A DNA stretch of 39,027 bases, from positions 1-39,027 of the forward strand of contig JAAELT010000032.1 of the NCBI GenBank assembly GCA_024226315.1, given 5' to 3'. Below, one piece after another: positions 28,504 through 36,411 of this stretch (position 1 is its first letter; every line of letters begins with the position of its first letter). The stretch is from a bacterium (lineage in GTDB: Bacteria; Acidobacteriota; Thermoanaerobaculia; Multivoradales; J023). Under the pieces are notes generated by a model, which saw only the letters and a program-made list of their open reading frames with translations, made no database searches and was not told the DNA's origin. A program made the translations under genes and the position numbers.

Positions 28504-29361
28504 CTAGGCCGGAAGCGCGTCGAGTATCTTGATCAGGCGATCACGGCGCTTGATGATCGCTCTCACCTGGCGCTTCTCGAGCAGATCACCAAACAGCAGC
28601 TCGAGTGTCTCGAGGTCGAACGCCTTGAGCTTCTCCTCGACGCTCGACGGTACGACCAGCGAGTCGGTCTGGCCGTGGACCGACGGCGGCGGCTTCGGGC
28701 TCAACCGGAAAGCGCGCGAGTGGTCGATCGGGTGGAAGATGTCCCGGTCGAGATCGACCAGCACGTTGCCGAAGTTACGGTCGACGTTGTAGATCAACAC
28801 GTCGAGCACGTACATCAAACCGAGCCGTTCGACCAGCAGGTCGTAGTTCGCGACGTCGGCGTTCGGATCGTTGACCGCCGTCTCCAGCGTGATGACGTCT
28901 TCGATCCACAGCTGCACCGAGCCGACTTCGCCCTCGACCTCGCGCACGACCGTCACCGGCACCAGACCGAGACCGGCCAGGCGATCGAGGCGGTAGGCCG
29001 CCACCTCGTAGGCGTATTTGTCGGAGAAGCCTCGCTCCAGGCGATCGGCCTTGACCGGCCTGTCGATCTGGACGTCGATGTCCTTGAAGATCGCCCGGTG
29101 CGTCTCGTCGCCACTCGTCAAGGTCAATCGCTTCGGCTTGGTGATGCCTTCGCCGACGTCAACGATTTCGACGATCTCGGCATTGGCGAGGAAGTCTTCC
29201 ATCGCCAGGTCTTCCGCGGAGCGGCCGTAGGTTTCCTCGGCCGCCTGGGCGGCGGAGGTCTGTGCAGCAAACACAGCCAGTACGGCCGCCGCCAACAACA
29301 AAACGAGCGACAGGACGGCCTGGCAGGCCCAGCCTCGCTCATGAGTCTTTGTGTGTCGCAT
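28504..29361 (-). CDS. Secreted kinase-like protein (PI3/4K, Fam20 or HipA-like signature), copy 1
   Basis: A 285-residue protein with an N-terminal signal or anchor (AVLSLVLLLAAAVLAVFAAQ). The same elements as in its neighbour are present: HRAIFKDID with Lys93, YEVAAYRLDRLAGLGLVP with Glu119, YNVDRNFGNVLVDLDRD with Asp194 and Asn199, and HPIDHSRAF with Asp213. All candidate catalytic residues are intact in both copies, so neither looks like a decayed duplicate. The ATG at 29361 has GGGAG about nine bases upstream. Over the C-terminal two thirds the copies are very similar, while the signal peptides differ, which fits a tandem duplication with kept export. Alternative: a kinase-fold binding protein without catalysis. 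Confidence 0.68.
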   Translation of the reverse strand: MRHTKTHERGWACQAVLSLVLLLAAAVLAVFAAQTSAAQAAEETYGRSAEDLAMEDFLANAEIVEIVDVGEGITKPKRLTLTSGDETHRAIFKDIDVQIDRPVKADRLERGFSDKYAYEVAAYRLDRLAGLGLVPVTVVREVEGEVGSVQLWIEDVITLETAVNDPNADVANYDLLVERLGLMYVLDVLIYNVDRNFGNVLVDLDRDIFHPIDHSRAFRLSPKPPPSVHGQTDSLVVPSSVEEKLKAFDLETLELLFGDLLEKRQVRAIIKRRDRLIKILDALPA

Positions 29362-29430
29362 TCTTCGTCTCCCTGGAAGGTAGTGGAGCCGGCGATTCCG
29401 CCGCCTCTCCAGCGCCTCGTTCTCGGGGCG

Positions 29431-29516
29431 TTCCTAGGAATAGATACGCCGGAAGCGGCGCGTTGTTGCAGCATGGGCCGCAGTCGCCCACACCGACATA
29501 GACCCCACGTATCTAT
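29431..29516. promoter_or_regulatory. Inverted repeats upstream of the tandem kinase-like genes
   Basis: TTCCTAGGAA (29431-29440) is a perfect ten-base palindrome. Overlapping its end, ATAGATACG (29440-29448) recurs as its exact inverse CGTATCTAT at 29508-29516. The 162-base gap between the FG-GAP protein gene and the kinase-like genes is otherwise featureless, so these are promoter or operator candidates for the kinase-like pair. Confidence 0.3.
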
Positions 29517-29523
29517 ACGGTGT

Positions 29524-32500
29524 TTATTCGCCCGACCCACCCCGGATCTCGAGCGCCTCGACGAATGGCCGGTCGGTGACGATCCGGGTTCGGTAGCTCG
29601 AACGGCCGGAGGCGGCCCGAACTCGGCCGGGATAGCCGGTCATGCCGTGATACGGCAGCGGCTCGACGGTCTGGGAGAAGGCGGTGTGGAGGTCGCCGTC
29701 CTTGACCCAGCCGTCGGTGTAGAGCACGTAGTCGCGGCGCCAGCCGGGCGGCAAGGGCGGCAGGCCGGAAGCGTCGAAGGTGACGGTCATCTCGTCGCCG
29801 GCGTTCATCACCACGTAGCGGTCGTCTTCGGCGGACAGCAGCTCGGACACCGGGCCGTAGCGGGTGTAGGCACCGCGCAGGTCGCGGAAGCGAGGGGCGA
29901 CGTCGACCTCGGCGTAGTCGAAGAGATGGGGGCCGGCGGGCGATTCACGGTAGAGGCGCGAATACCCACGGTAGTGCAGATCGGCGCGATCGGGCTCGAG
30001 GAGAGTGAGGACGGGCTGGATCTCCGGCTCGCCGATCGCCAGGGCCGCCGAATCCCAGTAGATCTGCATCGAGGTCGAGAGACGCAGGGTCAATGCGGCG
30101 GACGGGTCGGATGGAATCGTGCCGGCCGAAATCGTGCCCACGGAGATCCGGTCGGTCAGCTCCACCACCATGGCCTTGCGCTTGCCGTTGGGAAAGCCGA
30201 TGAAATCCGAGACGGTGCGCCAGGAGCCGTCCGCGGCCAGCACTTCGAGACGCGGAGGCTCGAGGTTGCGCGAGGAGTCCTGGGCGAGGGCGAAGTTGAT
30301 GCTGGTGTCGGTGGGGAAGATCCAGCCCGAGAGCACCAGACGCAGCCTCTCACCGCCGGGTACGCCGGCGAAAGTGAGCTCCAGGTGGTGGCCTCCGGTG
30401 ACGCCCTGGTAGCGGGTGAGTGGCAGGTCGTCCACGTAGTCGCCGTCGCGGCGCAATACCTTCCGGAGCACGTCTCGCCCTTGCTGGTCGCGCGCGGCTA
30501 CCGGCGGCAAGCGGCGGCCGATCCAGTGGAGCGGGGCTTGCCGCGGATGGGGCGGCGGCAGAAACCGCTCGTCCACCACCAGCTCGACCTCCGCCGGACG
30601 GTCCACCGCCAACAACCGCTGGCGGTCGAGGTAGACAGCCTCCCACAGCTCCTCGGTGATCTGGAGCCACAGCCGGCCGTCGACCGGCCGCAGCCGCTCG
30701 CCCGGCACGAGCACGAAGTCGCGGGCCGACTGGTGGGGAGCCGCCGAGCCGTCGGCGAAGATCATGCCCAGCGTCGACTTCCACATCAGGTCGGTGACGA
30801 ACTCGAAACGCTCGCCGTTCCAGGCGTAGAGGAACGGGCAGGAGCCCTTGAGCACCTGCTCTTCCACCAAGGTGCGGTCGGCGGCGACCAGCTGCCACGA
30901 CTGGGCCAGGCCGTTGGTCCACACCACCCGGACGACGTCCGCCTGGCGCTGGGCCCCGAGCCCCAGGTGGTTGACGCCGCCGTTGCCGGTGACCACCTGA
31001 AACGAGCTTCCGACCCGCGCTTCGATGCGGCAGAACAGCCCCTGGACGTTGTTCTTGGCGTTGTTGTCGTAGACGCCTTTCAAGACGAGCCGTAGCCAGT
31101 GGTTGGTGTTGCCGCCCTGGTTGCGAAAGAAACGCAAGCCGCCGGAGGCCAGGCGGGCCACCAGGTCCAGGTCGCCGTCGTCGTCGAAATCCCCTTTCTC
31201 GATGGCCTGGACACCGGCGGACGGCACCGGCATCTCTTCGACGGTGAGCTCCGGGCGGCGGTTGCGGACCAGCAACAGCTCACCTCCCCGCCGAAGCGCC
31301 ACGACGAAATCCTGGTCGCCGTCGTTGTCGAAATCTCCCACCTCGGCGGCGCCCCACGGTGCCCGCAAGGCGGCGGACAGCACCGCGGGCTCGAAGCCCT
31401 GAGGGCGGCGGAAGAGCAGCACGCCGCCCGCCTCTCCCCACAGCAGCAGATCGAAGCTGCCGTCGTGGTCGAAATCCGCGGCGCGTGCTCGGGAGTAGCC
31501 GGGGGCGAGACGATCGAGACCCCAGGCGGCGGTAGCCTCCACAAAGGCACCGGTCCGGCGGTTGAGATAGAGCCGCGGATGGCTCCCAGGATGCACCGTC
31601 AGCAGGTCCAGATCGCCGTCGTCCTCGAAGTCGGCCACCGCCAGATCGCTGGTGTCCGTCGCCGCGCCGGCGATGCCGAGGGCCCCGGCGCGCTCCGGCC
31701 AGGTGCCGTCGCCGTTGTTCTGGAGGTACAGATCGGTGGCCGAGGCGCGGGCGACGAACAGGTCGAGGTCGCCGTCGTGATCGACGTCGAGGGGATGAAG
31801 CCCCAGGGACCCCTCCGCCGCCGCCGGCTCGGTCAGCCGCGACGGGGGTCCCAGGGAACCGTCGGGGCGTCCCGGGTGCAGACGCACGCCGCGGGGGCCC
31901 GCGGTCACCAGATCCGGAATCTCGTCCAGGTCGACCGCGTAGGAGATGACGAGATCCGCCTCGCCCGCCGCTTCTGAGATCCGCCGCCGGAAGCGATCTT
32001 CTTGCCGTTCGAGCTCCAGTATGCCTTCGCGACTCGCGACGATCAGGCTCTCTCGGCCCGGGCGGCGGGCGATCGCCATTCGGCGCACCGCCGGCAGATC
32101 GTCGAGGCCCCAGGCTTCGCTGGCGTCTTCGAAGGTGATGGCGACGTCACTGCCTCCCTGGATGCTCTCGGGCAGGGGCGGATCGAAGTCCTGCTGGGGA
32201 AACATGCCGCCGGCGGCGCCGTGCCGGGGGCCGTGCAGCGGCACCAGATGCGCCCGGTAGAGGCCGAGGGGCCGCAACAGGTTGCGCACGATGACCGCCG
32301 GCGGGCGCAGCGCCTCGAGCTGCTCGGCGTCCACCAGCACGCGGACTCGATCAGCGTAGTCGGCGAGGCTGCCTTCCAGCCCGTTCAACCGGTCTTCGAT
32401 GCCGTTGAGCGCGTCGGCCACCGCCGAGGGATCTCGCGCGACCGCCGCCGCCACCAGCAGATCGGCCAGCAGTACCAGATTCTCCGGCGCGTGCTCCAGG

Positions 32501-33084
32501 GCCTGGCGAAGCACCGGCACCGCCTCGGCGGCACGGTCTCCTGCGGCCAGTCGCCGCGCGCGCAGGTAGTGGGGCCGCGGGTCTCGGGGATGGGCGCCGG
32601 CGAAGTGCTCGACCACCTGCCGCCACAGCTCCGCCGGCTCCGGATCGGTCTCCAGCATGCGGGCCAGAGCCTGGAGCATGGATGGATTGTCCGGATCCAG
32701 CTGGCGGGCGCGACGAAGCTGCGCGAGCGCCTCGCCGCGCCGGTTCAGCCGCAGATAACAGAGGGCCAGGTTGACCGGCGGCAGGATGTTGTCGGGCAGG
32801 ATCCGGGCCAGCTTCTCCAGGTGCTCCGCCGCCCGGTCGAAAGCGCCGTCCTCCATCTCGGCCAGCGCCAGTCCGCGCAGCCGCACCGCTTCGCGCAGCT
32901 CGGCTTCGCGCAACTCGGCTTCCTCGGGCGCCTCCTCGGCAGGCTCGTGGGTGGAGCTCGGCTCCGGCGACTGCGCCAGGATCGCCAGGGTCACCACGGC
33001 CGCGACCGCTGCGGCGACGCACGAGAACCTCCCCCGCTTCGCTCGCGGGAGGAAGGGCGCTGCGCCTGGCACCGCGCTTCTCAC
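29524..33084 (-). CDS. Large exported TPR/FG-GAP/ASPIC (UnbV) repeat protein
   Basis: A 1186-residue protein starting with GTG at 33084, which overlaps the previous stop (GTGA). After a signal or anchor helix (VAAAVAAVVTLAILAQ) come TPR-like repeats (about 60-250: GAFDRAAEHLEKLARILPDN, LDPDNPSMLQALARML), then FG-GAP/VCBS repeats with five calcium-loop motifs (DVDHDGDLDLF, DFEDDGDLDLL, DFDHDGSFDLL, DFDNDGDQDFV, DFDDDGDLDLV), and an ASPIC/UnbV domain (NHWLRLVLKG ... TGNGGVNHLGLG). The last 400 residues, beginning CPFLYAWNGERFEFVTDLMW, are a domain I do not recognise. It probably forms a surface or periplasmic beta-propeller for binding. The N-terminal PFLPRAKRGRFS is encoded by another imperfect hairpin (33028-33052). 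Confidence 0.8.
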   Translation of the reverse strand: MRSAVPGAAPFLPRAKRGRFSCVAAAVAAVVTLAILAQSPEPSSTHEPAEEAPEEAELREAELREAVRLRGLALAEMEDGAFDRAAEHLEKLARILPDNILPPVNLALCYLRLNRRGEALAQLRRARQLDPDNPSMLQALARMLETDPEPAELWRQVVEHFAGAHPRDPRPHYLRARRLAAGDRAAEAVPVLRQALEHAPENLVLLADLLVAAAVARDPSAVADALNGIEDRLNGLEGSLADYADRVRVLVDAEQLEALRPPAVIVRNLLRPLGLYRAHLVPLHGPRHGAAGGMFPQQDFDPPLPESIQGGSDVAITFEDASEAWGLDDLPAVRRMAIARRPGRESLIVASREGILELERQEDRFRRRISEAAGEADLVISYAVDLDEIPDLVTAGPRGVRLHPGRPDGSLGPPSRLTEPAAAEGSLGLHPLDVDHDGDLDLFVARASATDLYLQNNGDGTWPERAGALGIAGAATDTSDLAVADFEDDGDLDLLTVHPGSHPRLYLNRRTGAFVEATAAWGLDRLAPGYSRARAADFDHDGSFDLLLWGEAGGVLLFRRPQGFEPAVLSAALRAPWGAAEVGDFDNDGDQDFVVALRRGGELLLVRNRRPELTVEEMPVPSAGVQAIEKGDFDDDGDLDLVARLASGGLRFFRNQGGNTNHWLRLVLKGVYDNNAKNNVQGLFCRIEARVGSSFQVVTGNGGVNHLGLGAQRQADVVRVVWTNGLAQSWQLVAADRTLVEEQVLKGSCPFLYAWNGERFEFVTDLMWKSTLGMIFADGSAAPHQSARDFVLVPGERLRPVDGRLWLQITEELWEAVYLDRQRLLAVDRPAEVELVVDERFLPPPHPRQAPLHWIGRRLPPVAARDQQGRDVLRKVLRRDGDYVDDLPLTRYQGVTGGHHLELTFAGVPGGERLRLVLSGWIFPTDTSINFALAQDSSRNLEPPRLEVLAADGSWRTVSDFIGFPNGKRKAMVVELTDRISVGTISAGTIPSDPSAALTLRLSTSMQIYWDSAALAIGEPEIQPVLTLLEPDRADLHYRGYSRLYRESPAGPHLFDYAEVDVAPRFRDLRGAYTRYGPVSELLSAEDDRYVVMNAGDEMTVTFDASGLPPLPPGWRRDYVLYTDGWVKDGDLHTAFSQTVEPLPYHGMTGYPGRVRAASGRSSYRTRIVTDRPFVEALEIRGGSGE
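33028..33052 (-). repeat. Imperfect palindrome encoding the N-terminus of the TPR/FG-GAP protein
   Basis: CCTCCCCCGC and GCGGGAGG pair with a two-base bulge around a short loop. It encodes LPRAKRGR just before the signal helix, a position like that of the repeats in napA and napG, but the sequence family is different. Confidence 0.4.
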
Positions 33085-35489
33085 CGCAGCTTCTCGAAGC
33101 CGGCCCGGCCCTGGCGCACGCGGATGGCCTGGTCCGCCGGCACGCCTTCGAGCACCTGCCTTTGCTGTCCGGGCCAGAGGATCTCGAGGTCGACCTCGGC
33201 TGCTTCCCCGAGACCGATCTCGACCGGCAGGGTGCTCTGGCCGAGATAGCCTTCGCCGCCCGCCACCGTGCGCCAGACGTAGAGTCCCCCGGCGCCGCGG
33301 GCGATCACCTGGGCGCCGACGGCGTCCCGGCTGGTGCCCCGGGTGGGGTCGCCCACGAGCTCGACGGACAGCCAGTGGCGCCGCGCCGGCGCGGCGTCAT
33401 TACGGAACAGGCGCCCGAAGGAGTGGAAGGTGGAGACCGCCAGGTCCAGATCGCCGTCGAGATCGTAGTCCAGGAGCGCCAGGCTACGGGAGTTGAAGTC
33501 GCCGAGCTCGGCGCCCGAAGGCTCGGCGGGAATCGCCAGCACCTCGCCGTCGTTGAGGAAAAAGACATTCTTCTCGCGGCTGTTGCTGATCGGATACAGT
33601 GCCCCTTCACGGCTGGGATGGATCCGCCACTGGAGGAAGGTGCTGTAGTCGGTCAGGCCGTTGAGCAGGAAGAGATCGTCGTCGCCGTCGTGATCGGCGT
33701 CGAAGAACAGGCCCGCCCAGGACCACCCGGTGTCGTGCTCGAGCAGGCCCGGAATCCGCTCGACGTCGCGCCCGTAGGCCACCGTCCCCTGGTCCTTGCG
33801 CGAGAGCAGAAAGGTATTGTATTCCCCCGGCTCGCGCTCGGTCGGGATCCAGCCCCAGATGTTGGTGATGAGGATGTCGGCATGGGTGTCCCGGTTGAGA
33901 TCGGTGAAGGCGACGTTCATGCCGTGGAAAGGGTCGTTGCCGCCGGTGCTCTCTCCCCCGGAGGCGAAGGTGCCGTCGCCCCGGTTGATCAGCAATTCGT
34001 TGGTGCCGAAATCGTTGGCGACGTAGAGGTCCTGGTCACCGTCGCGGTCGTAGTCGACGTGCGACAGAGCCTGGGACCAGCCGACGTCGCCGGCGCCGGC
34101 GCGCTCGGTCACGTCTTCGAAACGAAGGCCCCCCAGGTTGCGGTAGAGGCGGTTGGGCAGGGCGTTCTTGTTGTCGAGCGCCTGCCAGGGCGAAGCCTCC
34201 CGGAGGTAGTCGCCGAAATTGCCGACGTAAACGTCGAGCAGGCCATCGTTGTCGAAATCGAAGGCCACGGCGGGGCCGCTGATGTCGCCGTCCCTACGCA
34301 CCCCCGAGCCCTCGGTGACGTCGCGGAAGGTGACGCCGCGGCGGGCGTCGCCGCGGAGGTTCTCGAACAGCCGGTTGGTGTCGCGGGCGTAGGTGAGGAA
34401 GACGTCGGGGTCGCCGTCGTTGTCGAAGTCGGCGGCGAGCGGCATGCGCGCTTCCCCCGGCACGTGGAGCCCGCTCCTGCCGGTCGCGTTCTCGAAAGTA
34501 CCGTCTTGGCGGTTGCGGAAGACGCCACAGCCTTCGCCGCCGCAGAAGATCAGGTCCGGCCAGCCGTCCACGTCGAGATCGGCGGCGGCGACGCCACCGC
34601 CGCTGTAGGTGGGGGCGAGGGGGCCGTAGCGCCGGAAGCGGGAGATCCAGTCGCTGCTGACGTGCCGGAAACGGATGCCACTTTCGACGGTCACGTCGAC
34701 GAAGCGGGCTCCGGAGGTGGAAACCGGCCGGAGGGCCTCCGGATCGGACTGCTCCCCCGCCGGCCGGCTCTTCGCCCGCTGTACGATCGCCTTCTCGGCC
34801 TGCCGCAGGTGGGGACTGGCGAGCTCCTCGGCCAGCTCGTTCTTGGCGAGAGCCCCCCCGACGCGAAAAACCAGGAGCCCGTAGGCGCTCACAGCGTCGG
34901 CGAGCTGCCGCGCCGCTTGCTCGTTCTCGACCGGCAGGTGCTCTCCCGCGGGTTGAAACTCGCTCATCACCAGGGTCACCAACACCGGCCAGACGAACGG
35001 CGTATCGCCAAACGCCTCGAGATCGATGATCTCCACCGACACTCGCTCCGCCGCCGCCGCCCGGGGAAAGAACACCCGGGTCTTGTATTCGGTAGTGGCG
35101 CTGGGAATCAGCCGCTCGGTGAGCGCCCTCAGGTCGCCGAGCCGGATCGAGGCCACTCCGTCCCCCCGTGCCCGCTCCTCGGCGGCGAGGTAGAGCTTGC
35201 GGGCAAATGCCCGGATAATGCGCTCCGCGGTCCCCAACAGCCGCTGGCCCTCGGCCTGCTCAGCCGGCGTGGAATAGACGGCGAAGTAGCGAGAAAAACT
35301 CTTTCGGGAGACCTGCCCTCCGGACGCCTGGAGCTTCTGCATATCCAGCATCGCCAGGCGTACCACCGGGGAGTCGGGCATCTGCGGCTGGGCTCCCAGG
35401 TCGGCCGCAGGCAGCGTCAACCAGCCGCAGGTCAGCAGGAAGACCAGGGCGAGGGCAGTGGCGTTGCCGGTCAGGGGGCGAGAGCTCAC
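33081..35489 (-). CDS. Exported FG-GAP/ASPIC (UnbV, CRTAC1-like) repeat protein
   Basis: An 802-residue protein. A signal helix (TALALVFLLTCGWLTLPAAD) is followed by about 230 residues of helical character, then FG-GAP repeats with calcium-type loops (DLDVDGWPDLI, DFDNDGDPDVF, DFDNDGLLDVY, DYDRDGDQDLY, DADHDGDDDLF, DYDLDGDLDLA), and a C-terminal ASPIC/UnbV domain (RHWLSVELVGDPTRGTSRDA ... VDLEILWPGQQRQVLEGVPA). This is the CRTAC1-like layout common in Acidobacteriota and Planctomycetota. The GTG at 35489 is chosen because it directly precedes the signal sequence; the ribosome site is weak. Its stop overlaps the start of the second FG-GAP gene, so the two are made together and may act as a pair. 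Confidence 0.8.
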   Translation of the reverse strand: MSSRPLTGNATALALVFLLTCGWLTLPAADLGAQPQMPDSPVVRLAMLDMQKLQASGGQVSRKSFSRYFAVYSTPAEQAEGQRLLGTAERIIRAFARKLYLAAEERARGDGVASIRLGDLRALTERLIPSATTEYKTRVFFPRAAAAERVSVEIIDLEAFGDTPFVWPVLVTLVMSEFQPAGEHLPVENEQAARQLADAVSAYGLLVFRVGGALAKNELAEELASPHLRQAEKAIVQRAKSRPAGEQSDPEALRPVSTSGARFVDVTVESGIRFRHVSSDWISRFRRYGPLAPTYSGGGVAAADLDVDGWPDLIFCGGEGCGVFRNRQDGTFENATGRSGLHVPGEARMPLAADFDNDGDPDVFLTYARDTNRLFENLRGDARRGVTFRDVTEGSGVRRDGDISGPAVAFDFDNDGLLDVYVGNFGDYLREASPWQALDNKNALPNRLYRNLGGLRFEDVTERAGAGDVGWSQALSHVDYDRDGDQDLYVANDFGTNELLINRGDGTFASGGESTGGNDPFHGMNVAFTDLNRDTHADILITNIWGWIPTEREPGEYNTFLLSRKDQGTVAYGRDVERIPGLLEHDTGWSWAGLFFDADHDGDDDLFLLNGLTDYSTFLQWRIHPSREGALYPISNSREKNVFFLNDGEVLAIPAEPSGAELGDFNSRSLALLDYDLDGDLDLAVSTFHSFGRLFRNDAAPARRHWLSVELVGDPTRGTSRDAVGAQVIARGAGGLYVWRTVAGGEGYLGQSTLPVEIGLGEAAEVDLEILWPGQQRQVLEGVPADQAIRVRQGRAGFEKLR

Positions 35490-35533
35490 GACGGCCGTTA
35501 AGCTACCATGCTCGCTCTCCCCTCCCTCCGAAC

Positions 35534-36409
35534 CTAGCCGCCAGGCAGCGGCACTGGGCCGTCGAGCAGCGAGGCGATGACCGCCAGAGCCGAGGCAGCG
35601 AGGCAAACGAGTGCCGCGAGCATGTGGTTCGGGCCCTCCTCACGCAGCGGATCGAGCCACTTGGCCACCAGGTAGCCGCCGCCGAAGCCGCCGATGTGCG
35701 CCCAGTTGTCGACGCCGTCGAGCACGAAGCCGATCACCAGCAAGAAGGCGCCGATCTGCAGGATCTGCTGGGTGAGCCTGCGATTGCCGGTACGTTGTCC
35801 GTAGAGCAGGAGGGCGCCGATCAGGCCGCAGATCGAGGCCGAGGCGCCGAGAGTGATGGCCGCTCCCTCGAGCGGCCCGGGCAGGAAGCCGAGAATCCCA
35901 TAGGCCCACAGGAACCGCACCGTGGAGGTCGCCGCGAAGCCGACGACGCCCGATACAGTGTAGATCAGCACCGCCCGTCCGATGCCGAAGAGCTCCACCG
36001 TCGGCGGCACCAACTGGCGGACCCACATCATGTTGAGCACGATGTGAAGGATGCCACCGTGGAGCCAGCTGGCGGAGAGCACCGTCCACCACCGGCCGTG
36101 GACCAGGGGCAGGGCACCGCTGGCACCGAAGTGCAGCGTGGCGTCGAGCCCCGGAGAGAGAAACGAGAAGATTCCCCGCATGCGGATCTGATCGGGGGCG
36201 TAGAGCAGCGTCGCGGCGAATAGCACACCGCAGCCGATCAGCACGATCTGGGCGAAGCCGAAATCCCGGCCGAGCTTCTGCAGTATGGGCGCGAAACCCC
36301 ACATCCCCGGATTCGAGCGCCCACAGCCCAGGCACTTCTCATCACGCACCCCGACCAGACGCCCACAGCTCGGGCACACGACCGAACCGCTCGTCGCTCG
36401 CTTGAACAT
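35534..36409 (-). CDS. Rhomboid-family intramembrane serine protease with N-terminal zinc ribbon
   Basis: A 291-residue membrane protein. The N-terminus CPSCGRLVGVRDEKCLGCGR is a two-CxxC zinc ribbon. Six or seven membrane helices follow with the rhomboid hallmarks: SASWLHGGILHIVLNMMWV (loop and helix 2 with His and Asn), GASASICGLIGALLLYG with the active-site serine in GASAS, and DNWAHIGGFGGGYLVAKWL with the catalytic His. Such enzymes cleave membrane-anchored substrates. The ATG at 36409 lies two bases after the RND stop, and the gene precedes the FG-GAP pair by 44 bases, so processing of those exported proteins is an idea that fits the neighbourhood but is not shown. Confidence 0.88.
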   Translation of the reverse strand: MFKRATSGSVVCPSCGRLVGVRDEKCLGCGRSNPGMWGFAPILQKLGRDFGFAQIVLIGCGVLFAATLLYAPDQIRMRGIFSFLSPGLDATLHFGASGALPLVHGRWWTVLSASWLHGGILHIVLNMMWVRQLVPPTVELFGIGRAVLIYTVSGVVGFAATSTVRFLWAYGILGFLPGPLEGAAITLGASASICGLIGALLLYGQRTGNRRLTQQILQIGAFLLVIGFVLDGVDNWAHIGGFGGGYLVAKWLDPLREEGPNHMLAALVCLAASALAVIASLLDGPVPLPGG

Positions 36410-36411
36410 GC

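Noticed and set aside
28492..31095. A plus-strand open frame of 867 codons
   Set aside because: It is antisense to the kinase-like genes and the FG-GAP protein. The translation lacks domain motifs and is rich in His, Gln, Arg and Val, as expected when high-GC coding DNA is read on the opposite strand.
33162..35501. A plus-strand open frame of 779 codons
   Set aside because: It is the reverse of the FG-GAP/ASPIC gene; its repeated 'VVVEI' and 'VAVV' runs are mirror images of the calcium-loop repeats, not a new protein.
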